From Candidatus Bathyarchaeota archaeon (GTDB taxonomy: Archaea > Thermoproteota > Bathyarchaeia > TCS64): a DNA stretch of 7,332 bases. Made by a program: the position numbers and the translations under genes. The notes below the pieces were generated by a model. That model was given only the letters and a program-made list of their open reading frames with translations. It had not been told where the DNA came from and did no database searches. Positions within the stretch are counted from its first letter, which is position 1, and each line of letters begins with the position of its first letter. Positions 1 through 5,395 of this stretch are shown piece by piece. The stretch lies in contig CALGBN010000187.1 in the NCBI GenBank assembly GCA_937877765.1, forward strand, positions 1-7,332, written 5' to 3'.

Positions 1-42
1 GTTCAGGACATCTATAACAGATTCATCCAAGAAACCTCATAA
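1..42 (+). CDS. C-terminal end of an upstream gene (partial)
   Basis: Frame 1 is open from the first base and ends at a TAA at 40-42, giving 13 residues (VQDIYNRFIQETS). A T6 run begins 4 bases after the stop, which is where an archaeal terminator would be expected, and the composition turns strongly AT-rich immediately afterwards. Frame 2 is also open to about 59, so the frame choice rests on the stop/T-run arrangement. Nothing can be said about function. Confidence 0.4.
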   Translation, partial: VQDIYNRFIQETS

Positions 43-45
43 CCC

Positions 46-112
46 TTTTTTATCGAAATAAATGGTTTTAATGAAAAATATCTGATAAAAATAGGTTTTT
101 TCTTGGTTTTTT
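46..112 (+). terminator. Multi-T terminator tract
   Basis: T6 runs lie at 46-51, 96-101 and 107-112, the last two as identical GGTTTTTT octamers 11 bp apart. Archaeal RNA polymerase terminates at oligo-T stretches in the non-template strand, so this tract probably ends the upstream transcript before the promoter at 147-160. No stable GC hairpin precedes the runs. Confidence 0.45.
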
Positions 113-114
113 AC

Positions 115-134
115 TGGAAAAAATATTTTTTCCA
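115..134. promoter_or_regulatory. Perfect 20-bp palindrome upstream of promoter
   Basis: TGGAAAAAA (115-123), central TA, and TTTTTTCCA (126-134) form a perfect two-fold symmetric 20-bp site. It lies 13 bp upstream of the BRE/TATA element of the operon beginning at 215. It could be an operator for a dimeric regulator, or the last element of the terminator tract, since its right arm is another T6 run on the plus strand. Confidence 0.4.
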
Positions 135-146
135 TTAAATTATTTA

Positions 147-160
147 CCGAACATATATAA
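147..160 (+). promoter_or_regulatory. BRE/TATA promoter of the 215-1897 operon
   Basis: CCGAAC (147-152) followed by TATATAA (154-160) matches the archaeal BRE-TATA arrangement. Initiation about 25 bp downstream would fall near 182-184, giving a leader of about 30 nt. A GGAG at 198-201 is 13 nt before the ATG at 215, a rather long but possible SD spacing. Confidence 0.65.
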
Positions 161-214
161 GTGGTGGATGGTATATACTAGTGTAATCTTTCTAAACGGA
201 GTTTTTACTAGAAA

Positions 215-793
215 ATGGAAATTGAGTACGAATCTGATTGGATGAGCCCCACAGTCGAGCTGTTGAAGTGTCTCGGAGAGATCAATAAACCCGAGATTAA
301 TGAAGAGATGGGCTCTATCGACTATGTCATCAATGAAGGAGATAAGAAGAAACTGATAAGAGCGATGGTTGATGAAAACCAGAACTCAGCACCAGCATAC
401 GTGGACACTATAAGAGCAACTATAAATGAACTTGAAGAAGAAAAATACGATGAAGCACTGATATTGTCAAAAAGGATCACTGACTCAGCCCACGATATAG
501 TCACCCAACAAGATAATCTTGATGTAATAACCCCGAAAATGAAGCACATTTTCAGCCTAGTTGAAGTACTATCAGCCATACAGAAAAAGACACGAGACCT
601 CTGCGTAATCAAATGCGGCAAAGCACCAGAGACCAGAGAAGACTGTCAAGGCAAGAAGGGAAGAACCTACACATGCGATATCCGGAGGATAAGCGATGAT
701 GCAACATTCCACGCCACAATGAAGTGGAAGGATGTGCTCTTCGAGGATTTCTATAACCTCTGCGCTATCGAGAAAGAGTTGGAGGTGAACTAA
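215..793 (+). CDS. Hypothetical protein, first gene of an operon with S30e and TFB
   Basis: I do not recognise this 192-aa protein. No signal peptide or membrane segment is apparent. Residues 1-125 look mostly helical and acidic, with a charged stretch at 70-80 (NELEEEKYDE). The C-terminal third is more basic and holds a cysteine series at 130, 134, 144 and 154 (C-x3-C-x9-C-x9-C), with C183 further on, which could bind a metal or form disulfides. The ATG follows a good promoter. The gene ends 1 nt before the S30e start codon, and its last codons contain the S30e SD, so the two are probably co-transcribed and translationally coupled. That context suggests a ribosome- or transcription-related role, but this is inference only. 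Confidence 0.8.
   Translation: MEIEYESDWMSPTVELLKCLGEINKPEINEEMGSIDYVINEGDKKKLIRAMVDENQNSAPAYVDTIRATINELEEEKYDEALILSKRITDSAHDIVTQQDNLDVITPKMKHIFSLVEVLSAIQKKTRDLCVIKCGKAPETREDCQGKKGRTYTCDIRRISDDATFHATMKWKDVLFEDFYNLCAIEKELEVN
781..788 (+). promoter_or_regulatory. Strong Shine-Dalgarno deciding the S30e start
   Basis: GGAGGTGA is fully complementary to the conserved anti-SD at the 3' end of archaeal 16S rRNA. It sits inside the last codons of the upstream gene and ends 6 nt before the ATA at 795. Its TGA (786-788) is in frame with S30e, so translation cannot start further upstream. Confidence 0.8.
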
Positions 794-794
794 G

Positions 795-971
795 ATACCA
801 ACACACGGATCACTTACAAAAGCAGGAAAAGTACGAGCACAGACACCCAAGGTAGACTCTACAACAGATAATACCTCACGAGGCCCACTACGAAAGAACA
901 AGAGCCTGTATATTAAACGGGTTGTCGCTCAGAGCGATTCTCGTTATAATAGTAGGAGAAGAAGACGATAG
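795..971 (+). CDS. rps30e: Ribosomal protein S30e (eS30), AUA start
   Basis: This is a 58-aa basic protein of the small ribosomal subunit, found in eukaryotes and in some archaeal lineages. The N-terminus, P-T-H-G-S-L-T-K-A-G-K-V-R-A-Q-T-P-K-V, is the hallmark of the family. It is followed by a short variable linker, the basic segment LRKNKSLYIKRVV and an arginine-rich tail (RRRRR). The family begins MP-HGS, which places the initiator exactly at ATA 795-797. No ATG, GTG or TTG is available, because an in-frame TGA lies at 786-788 and only ACT and AAG intervene. The SD spacing of 6 nt to this ATA is ideal. The gene begins 1 nt after the upstream stop and ends 2 nt before the TFB ATG. Either AUA is genuinely used or ATG was misread; the coding identity itself is clear. 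Confidence 0.88.
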   Translation: MPTHGSLTKAGKVRAQTPKVDSTTDNTSRGPLRKNKSLYIKRVVAQSDSRYNSRRRRR

Positions 972-973
972 AG

Positions 974-1897
974 ATGTCTACTAGCGCACAGGGGCAAACT
1001 GATATCAAACACAGTTGCCCAGAATGCGGCTCAACCCATATTGTTATTGATAACAAGGTGGGTGAAAGAGTCTGCAGTCAATGCGGATACGTTCTAGGTG
1101 ATATCTTCATGGATAGGACGCCTGAATGGAGAGCGTTTAACGCTCAGGAGAGAGACGACCGTAGTAGAGTTGGTTTACCAACCAGTCTAGCAGTATCAGA
1201 CAAAGGACTGCATACTACGTTTGGTAACATCTACAGGGACACCAAAGGCAAGGTTACCACTGAAAGAAAATGGCAACTTCTCAGATTATCCAAGTGGCAG
1301 AGAAGAGTCTCAGGGGACTCCAACCAGAGGAACCTAAACAAAGCCATGAGTATATTGGCGAGACTGGTCAGCCATCTGAATATTAGCAGACAGGTTCAGG
1401 AACAGGCTGCCCTCATCTATAGGAAGGCTCTACAGAAGGAGCTTGTTAAGGGAAGAAGCATCGAGAACGTTATGTCTGCAAGCCTTTATGCGGCTTGTAG
1501 GATGACCAAGACTCAGAGGACACTGAGGGAGATCGCGGAGTATATTTTTGGAGACAAGATGGAGATAGCGCGAACATACAGGCTCATCTACAATGAGCTT
1601 GACTTGAGTGTGCCAAGACCAAACGCAAGAAACAGGATACCAAAAATCGCATCAAGGGCGAAAATCCCCCAGAACATACAGTTACGAGCCTCAGAACTAC
1701 TGAAGAAAGCAGAGAAAGAAAGAATCACTGCAGGTAAAGACCCTAATGGGTTGGCTGCGGCGGCTTTGTATATTGCGTGTATTCAAGAGGAGCAGAAGTT
1801 TACTCAGAAGGATATTGCGTTTGCCGCTGGTGTGACTGAGGTCACTATTCGTAATCGTTACAAGGGAATTGTTGAGAGCCTAGATATCACTCTCTAA
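974..1897 (+). CDS. tfb: Transcription initiation factor B (TFB)
   Basis: This is the archaeal TFIIB homologue, which binds TBP-DNA at the BRE and recruits RNA polymerase. At 307 aa it has the usual family length. An N-terminal zinc ribbon has ligands C15, C18, C34 and C37 (CPEC...CSQC). The conserved linker/B-reader region (WRAF, then RSRVGLP...DKGLHTTFG) spans about residues 52-84. Two cyclin-like repeats follow, at about 115-205 and 212-305, and the second ends in the helix-turn-helix that contacts the BRE (FTQKDIAFAAGVTEVTIRNRYK). The protein appears complete and standard. The ATG is 2 nt after the S30e stop. The nearest SD-like GGAG (955-958) is 15 nt away, so translation may depend on coupling to S30e. 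Whether other TFB copies exist in the genome cannot be seen here. Confidence 0.97.
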   Translation: MSTSAQGQTDIKHSCPECGSTHIVIDNKVGERVCSQCGYVLGDIFMDRTPEWRAFNAQERDDRSRVGLPTSLAVSDKGLHTTFGNIYRDTKGKVTTERKWQLLRLSKWQRRVSGDSNQRNLNKAMSILARLVSHLNISRQVQEQAALIYRKALQKELVKGRSIENVMSASLYAACRMTKTQRTLREIAEYIFGDKMEIARTYRLIYNELDLSVPRPNARNRIPKIASRAKIPQNIQLRASELLKKAEKERITAGKDPNGLAAAALYIACIQEEQKFTQKDIAFAAGVTEVTIRNRYKGIVESLDITL

Positions 1898-1902
1898 CCC
1901 TG

Positions 1903-1907
1903 TTTTT
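1903..1907 (+). terminator. T5 terminator after TFB
   Basis: A TTTTT run lies 6 bases after the TFB stop and before the promoter-like element at 1934-1940. This is consistent with oligo-T termination of the 215-1897 operon. There is no hairpin. Confidence 0.4.
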
Positions 1908-1933
1908 AATATGGATAAGGAAAAACCTGAATG

Positions 1934-1940
1934 TTTATAA
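1934..1940 (+). promoter_or_regulatory. TATA-like element of the cold-shock gene
   Basis: TTTATAA at 1934-1940 predicts a start near 1962-1965. That would give a leader of about 53 nt ahead of the CTG at 2017. The leader carries two AAGGAG motifs (1975-1980 and 2002-2007). Confidence 0.4.
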
Positions 1941-2003
1941 CATACGTTTTTCGTTATAGGCGCAACTCATTGTCAAGGAGACAACATAATAATCAACAAA
2001 TAA

Positions 2004-2010
2004 GGAGTGA
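2004..2010 (+). promoter_or_regulatory. Shine-Dalgarno deciding the CTG start of the cold-shock gene
   Basis: GGAGTGA ends 6 nt before CTG 2017-2019. Its final TGA (2008-2010) is in frame with the gene, so only CAA, GAA and CTG can precede the first conserved residues. Of these, CTG is the only plausible initiator. Confidence 0.7.
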
Positions 2011-2016
2011 CAAGAA

Positions 2017-2217
2017 CTGAAAGGCACGATAAGGAAATGGATATACGACCAAGGATTTGGATTTATCAAGACTAATGAAAGCAAGAAAGATATTTTCTGC
2101 CACAGTCGAGACGTACGAAATTGCTACGATCTTGATAGAGGCGACATAGTCGAGTTTGAGCTTGAGAAAACCGATAAGGGTCCAAGAGCCATTAATGTTA
2201 AAATAGTCTATAACTAA
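2017..2217 (+). CDS. csp: Cold-shock-domain protein (CspA-like), CUG start
   Basis: This is a 66-aa single cold-shock domain, an OB-fold that binds single-stranded nucleic acid, usually mRNA. It starts KGTIRKWIYDQGFGFI, with the RNP1 motif GFGFI at 13-17. RNP2 is DIFCH at 25-29 (usual form D-V-F-V-H). The C-terminal half, L-DRGDIVEFELEKTDKGPRAINVKIV, matches the family end to end, so the domain is complete. Family proteins normally begin M-x-G-T-V, which puts the initiator at CTG 2017; no ATG/GTG/TTG exists between this and the in-frame TGA at 2008-2010. The gene is monocistronic, with its own TATA-like element and a T6 run directly after the stop. Cold-shock proteins are patchily distributed in archaea and are often attributed to transfer from bacteria; that origin is inference here. 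Confidence 0.85.
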   Translation: MKGTIRKWIYDQGFGFIKTNESKKDIFCHSRDVRNCYDLDRGDIVEFELEKTDKGPRAINVKIVYN

Positions 2218-2223
2218 TTTTTT
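2218..2223 (+). terminator. T6 terminator after the cold-shock gene
   Basis: Six T residues follow the TAA (2215-2217) immediately and precede the tgtA TATA box by 8 bases. This is a compact terminator/promoter junction. Confidence 0.5.
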
Positions 2224-2231
2224 AGACCAAA

Positions 2232-2238
2232 TTATATA
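2232..2238 (+). promoter_or_regulatory. TATA box of tgtA (leaderless transcript)
   Basis: TTATATA, preceded by a purine-rich BRE-like AGACCAAA (2224-2231), is centred about 27 bp before the ATG at 2262. Initiation would therefore fall within a few bases of the start codon. No SD precedes the ATG, consistent with a leaderless mRNA. Confidence 0.65.
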
Positions 2239-2261
2239 CCGCGTCTTGTATTTGATGCTCT

Positions 2262-3836
2262 ATGTCGTTTGAGCTGAGGGACCGAGACCTCCTAGGCAGG
2301 ATTGGACGCATCACAGTCAAAGGCAAGACACTGGAGACACCGGCATTTATGCCAGTGGTTAACCCACTCATCGAGACAATATTGCCCAACCGTCTCAGGA
2401 AAGAGTTCGGTTGCGATATTCTAATCACCAACAGCTACATCATCAGAAACCACTTCCAAGACGTACCAGACCTTGAGCTACACAAGCTTCTAGACTTTGA
2501 TGGTGTGGTGATGACTGATAGCGGGGCATACCAGATTCTAGTCTATGGCGAGGTAGAGGTCACTCAGCCCGAGATAATCGATTGGCAGAAAAAGATAGGT
2601 AGCGACATTAGTGTCATACTGGACATCCCTACAGGGTGGGACGTTCCACGAGAAACAGTGGAATACACTGTTGAAGAGACCCTCAAACGAGCTGAAGCAG
2701 CCCTGCCACTCATAGAGGATACACCAAACCTCTGGGTTGGACCTATACAGGGAGGAAAACACTTAGATCTAGTTGCTAAATCAGCGAAAAAGATAGGTGA
2801 GATGCCTTTTGATGTTCATGCGCTTGGTAGCCCTACTGAGGTTATGGAGCGGTATATGTACCCGGTTCTAGTGGATATGGCGATGACCGCGAAACTCAAC
2901 GCACCAATCGAGCGCCCCATTCACCTATTCGGTGCTGGACACCCAAACATATTCGCCATGAGCGTAGCCATGGGATATGATCTCTTTGACTCAGCCGCAT
3001 ACGCGTTATTCGCCAAGGATGAACGCTACCTTACCAACAGAGGTACATATCTCTTCAAAGACCTCCAATACCTACCATGCGGCTGCCCAATATGCCGAAA
3101 CAGGAGCCCAGAAGACCTAAGAGATATGCCACAGCATGAGCGTCAACGGCTTATCGCAGAACACAATCTGCATGTGACTATGGCGGAGATGCAGACGGTT
3201 AAACAAGCTATCTATGAGGGAAGCCTCTGGGACCTTGTTGAGACACGAGCCAAGGGCCACGCTGAGATGACCTCAGCGTTGAAGACCCTCAGCAAGTACA
3301 GCAAGTATCTTGAGGAAGGAAGCCCCGGATTCAAAGGTAAAGGCATCTTCTACTATGATTATCACAGTCTAGCGAAGCCAGAAGTCATCAGATACCAGAG
3401 GAAACTAGTGGAAAACTACCGGAAACCAGCAAACAAAGACACCAGAATACTACTAACCACACCAAACAGGAAACCATACAGCAGAAACCAAGGCTTCAAG
3501 AAACTCAAGAAAGAGCTCAAGGAATACAGTGATCGCGTAGAATATTGTTTCATAGCGGCACCATATGGACTGATACCAGAGAACCTAGCCGAAACATACC
3601 CCACAAGCCAGTACCAGATAGCAGAACCACTAGACTACGAGACTATACAACATACGGTAGGCAACATCATCGAGTATCTTGAGAAACACCCAGCAAAGAC
3701 CATTATCGCTTACAAGGATACACCACTGGACCAGGAGTTGATCAAACAACTGGATGGAAAATACCCCGCCGTATTGATCAATGAGATCGATAATGATGCA
3801 AAAGAGGCTATATTGAAACAATTAACCACCATATGA
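2262..3836 (+). CDS. tgtA: Archaeosine tRNA-guanine transglycosylase
   Basis: This enzyme exchanges guanine-15 in the D-loop of archaeal tRNAs for preQ0, the first tRNA-bound step to archaeosine. The N-terminal TIM-barrel catalytic domain (about 1-350) carries TDSGAYQ with D86 and FDSAAYA with D243, matching the two catalytic aspartates of the family. The zinc site is C273, C275 and C278 (CGCPIC) plus a histidine, probably H301. After about 390 comes a second region (TPNRKPYSRNQGFKKLKKEL ... GLIPENLAETYP) resembling the C-terminal domain shared by ArcTGT and archaeosine synthase. At 524 aa it is shorter than the roughly 580 aa of well-studied ArcTGT, and I see no C-terminal PUA domain, so tRNA binding by PUA may be supplied by another protein. 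The start agrees with the leaderless promoter. Confidence 0.95.
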   Translation: MSFELRDRDLLGRIGRITVKGKTLETPAFMPVVNPLIETILPNRLRKEFGCDILITNSYIIRNHFQDVPDLELHKLLDFDGVVMTDSGAYQILVYGEVEVTQPEIIDWQKKIGSDISVILDIPTGWDVPRETVEYTVEETLKRAEAALPLIEDTPNLWVGPIQGGKHLDLVAKSAKKIGEMPFDVHALGSPTEVMERYMYPVLVDMAMTAKLNAPIERPIHLFGAGHPNIFAMSVAMGYDLFDSAAYALFAKDERYLTNRGTYLFKDLQYLPCGCPICRNRSPEDLRDMPQHERQRLIAEHNLHVTMAEMQTVKQAIYEGSLWDLVETRAKGHAEMTSALKTLSKYSKYLEEGSPGFKGKGIFYYDYHSLAKPEVIRYQRKLVENYRKPANKDTRILLTTPNRKPYSRNQGFKKLKKELKEYSDRVEYCFIAAPYGLIPENLAETYPTSQYQIAEPLDYETIQHTVGNIIEYLEKHPAKTIIAYKDTPLDQELIKQLDGKYPAVLINEIDNDAKEAILKQLTTI

Positions 3837-3838
3837 AC

Positions 3839-3855
3839 CACGGGTTTTTCGATTA
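3839..3855 (+). repeat. Direct repeat copy 1 (also tgtA terminator)
   Basis: CACGGGTTTTTCGATTA lies 2 bases after the tgtA stop and recurs almost unchanged at 3971-3986 (one base fewer, one substitution). Its T5 (3845-3849) probably terminates tgtA. Similarity continues weakly afterwards: GGTAACA at 3862-3868 against GGTTACA at 3987-3993. Confidence 0.6.
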
Positions 3856-3868
3856 ACTATAGGTAACA

Positions 3869-3877
3869 TATAAAAAG
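3869..3877 (+). promoter_or_regulatory. TATA box for the structured leader / nuclease gene
   Basis: TATAAAAAG is a strong archaeal TATA match. Initiation about 25 bp downstream falls near 3897-3899. No comparable element lies closer to the ATG at 4001, so the nuclease mRNA probably starts here with a leader of about 100 nt. Confidence 0.65.
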
Positions 3878-3897
3878 GGCATTTACTTTAAGAGCCC

Positions 3898-3981
3898 AGT
3901 CCCCCTAGGGGTTTCAGCGAGAGTTGTACACCAGGGAAAGGATGGAAAAACCGCCCCAAGCAGGGGCATACACGGTTTTTC
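3898..3981 (+). other. Structured GC-rich leader or small RNA
   Basis: From the predicted start the sequence is unusually GC-rich for an intergenic region and can fold. GAAAAACCG (3945-3953) pairs perfectly with CGGTTTTTC (3973-3981), nine base pairs. Nested inside, CCCC (3954-3957) pairs with GGGG (3963-3966) around an AAGCA loop. Upstream, CCCCCTAGGGG (3901-3911) is self-complementary, and GGTTT (3910-3914) could instead pair with AAACC (3948-3952), opening the nine-base stem. The T5 at 3976-3980 could end a free RNA of about 80 nt, or act as a conditional stop within the nuclease mRNA. I recognise no known RNA family; C/D and H/ACA boxes are not convincing. Confidence 0.45.
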
Positions 3982-4007
3982 GACTAGGTTACAGAATACA
4001 ATGGTAA
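3942..4007 (+). CDS. Possible 21-codon upstream ORF overlapping the nuclease start
   Basis: ATG at 3942 is preceded by AGGGAAAGG and opens a 21-codon frame (starting MEKPPQAG). Its stop TAA (4005-4007) overlaps the nuclease start as ATGGTAA. The frame is open back to a TAG at 3906-3908, with a TTG at 3924 as an alternative start. Ribosomes terminating here could reinitiate at 4001, which lacks a good SD. The reading frame runs straight through the hairpin, so coding and structural readings compete. Length alone cannot establish it as real. Confidence 0.25.
   Translation: MEKPPQAGAYTVFRLGYRIQW
3971..3986 (+). repeat. Direct repeat copy 2 in the nuclease leader
   Basis: CACGGTTTTTCGACTA repeats the element at 3839-3855. 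Here it also forms the 3' arm of the nine-base-pair stem of the leader. Confidence 0.6.
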
Positions 4008-5260
4008 AACTAAGTTTCATGGGAGGCACCCACCAAGTAGGTGGTAATGCTATCCTCGTTAACAGTAATCAAGGAAAACTACTCCTAGAGTATGGAGTAA
4101 AGCCTGGTACACCACCAGAGTTTCCCGGACATATAAGAGCAAAAGACATAGACGGTATCGTTATTGGTCACGCGCATCTTGATCACAGTGGCGGCGTACC
4201 ACTCTTTTATTTGAGTGAGAAAAAGCCGTACTTCGCGACACGAACTACAAGCGAGTTAATCAAGATTCTAATCAAGGACATGATCAAGCTAAACAGCTAC
4301 TATCTGCCCTTTGAGTATCTTGAACTGGAGAAGATGCAGCAGCAACGCAACGACTTGAACTATGGTCAAAAAGTCAAGCTCAAGGACATCAATTTCCAGT
4401 TACAGGACGCGGGTCATATTCCCGGTAGCGCGATGGTTGATATGGAGATCAACGGCAAGAAGATACTCTATACGAGTGACTTCAACACTACCACCACAAG
4501 GATATGCAACAATGCAAAGATACCACGCAAGAAGTACGACGCGGTAATCATCGAGTCAACTTATGCTCTTCATGAGCACCCTGAGCGAAAACAGCTTGAG
4601 AAAGACTTTGTAAACGAGATAAAGTCCACCGTTAATCAAGGTGGAAAAGTCTTGATCCCAGCCTTCGCGGTTGGTAGAAGCCACGAGATGCTCAGCGTTC
4701 TTCACGCACACAAGTTCGACGGATATGTATTGCTTGATGGTATGGCTAGAGCGGTCAACAAGATAATGTTAGACTACCCTGAGTCAGTGAAAACACCAAA
4801 AACCTACGCAAACGCGGTGAGGAATGTACACGAGATCAGGGGCTGGAGAGACAGAAGACAAGCAGTACGCAAAGCAGATGTTATTGTCGCTCCAAGTGGG
4901 ATGCTTCAGGGAGGCACAGTCATGTTCTATATGGAGAAACTGGCAACCAACCCACAGAACAGCGTCTACATCGTCAGCTTCCAAGTACCCGGTACCAACG
5001 GAGCCAAACTTCTAGAGACAGGCATGTTTCCAATCAAAGACAGGGACACAAAGGTCAATGCAAAGGTAAAGCACTTTGACTTTAGCAGCCACAGTGGTAA
5101 AACACCACTCCAAAAGTTCCTTAAAGGACTCAAGGGCAAGCCTGATATCTATGTGGTTCACGGCGAGGAGGAATCATGTGATTTCCTCGCAGAGTGGGTT
5201 CGAGATGAGCTTGACCTGAATGGTATCGCACCTAACATGGGTGACGAGTTCACAGTCTAG
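4001..5260 (+). CDS. Beta-CASP metallo-beta-lactamase ribonuclease, aCPSF2-like
   Basis: This 419-aa protein belongs to the MBL-fold/beta-CASP nucleases related to eukaryotic CPSF73, which process or degrade RNA with two zinc ions. The MBL signature HAHLDH gives H57, H59, D61 and H62; H139 (DAGHIPGS) and D160 (YTSDF) complete the metal site. The beta-CASP motifs are E185 (IESTYA), H364 (SSHSG) and H387 (VVHGE). There is no N-terminal KH region, and the length fits archaeal aCPSF2 rather than the longer KH-containing aCPSF1; RNase J is less similar in motif context. The motif-1 position, usually aspartate, appears as E30 (LLLEYG). The ATG matches the family start (M-x-L-x-F-x-G-G), but the SD is weak, so initiation may rely on the leader or upstream ORF. 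Confidence 0.9.
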   Translation: MVKLSFMGGTHQVGGNAILVNSNQGKLLLEYGVKPGTPPEFPGHIRAKDIDGIVIGHAHLDHSGGVPLFYLSEKKPYFATRTTSELIKILIKDMIKLNSYYLPFEYLELEKMQQQRNDLNYGQKVKLKDINFQLQDAGHIPGSAMVDMEINGKKILYTSDFNTTTTRICNNAKIPRKKYDAVIIESTYALHEHPERKQLEKDFVNEIKSTVNQGGKVLIPAFAVGRSHEMLSVLHAHKFDGYVLLDGMARAVNKIMLDYPESVKTPKTYANAVRNVHEIRGWRDRRQAVRKADVIVAPSGMLQGGTVMFYMEKLATNPQNSVYIVSFQVPGTNGAKLLETGMFPIKDRDTKVNAKVKHFDFSSHSGKTPLQKFLKGLKGKPDIYVVHGEEESCDFLAEWVRDELDLNGIAPNMGDEFTV

Positions 5261-5274
5261 GCGTCTAACAAATC

Positions 5275-5287
5275 TTTTTTCCTTTTT
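5275..5287 (+). terminator. Oligo-T terminator after the nuclease gene
   Basis: T6 (5275-5280) and T5 (5283-5287) begin 14 bases after the TAG, a typical archaeal double T-run. Confidence 0.55.
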
Positions 5288-5395
5288 ATTCTCATCTTCT
5301 AGACTATTTATGCAAAATAGAAGTGAAAACCCCAGAAATAGTGCACCATCGGATATTTATTGAGGGATACAGCGCAACTACTAACCCATAATAAC

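Noticed and set aside
572..901. 109-aa minus-strand ORF across the end of the first gene and S30e
   Set aside because: It is antisense to two plus-strand coding regions, and the S30e frame beneath it is convincingly conserved; its own translation is cysteine-rich and looks like no family.
1740..1890. Local shift to T-ending codons in the TFB C-terminus as a sign of recombination
   Set aside because: Similar patches occur within tgtA, the protein remains a standard TFB, and no junction is visible, so ordinary codon-use variation explains it.
3898..3981. tRNA, box C/D or H/ACA guide RNA in the nuclease leader
   Set aside because: There is no T-loop GTTCRA, no RTGATGA/CTGA box pair and no convincing kink-turn with a positioned ACA tail.
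5310..5363. 17-codon ATG ORF downstream of the nuclease gene
   Set aside because: It is very short, has no SD, its composition is not protein-like, and it lies inside the terminator/promoter spacer.
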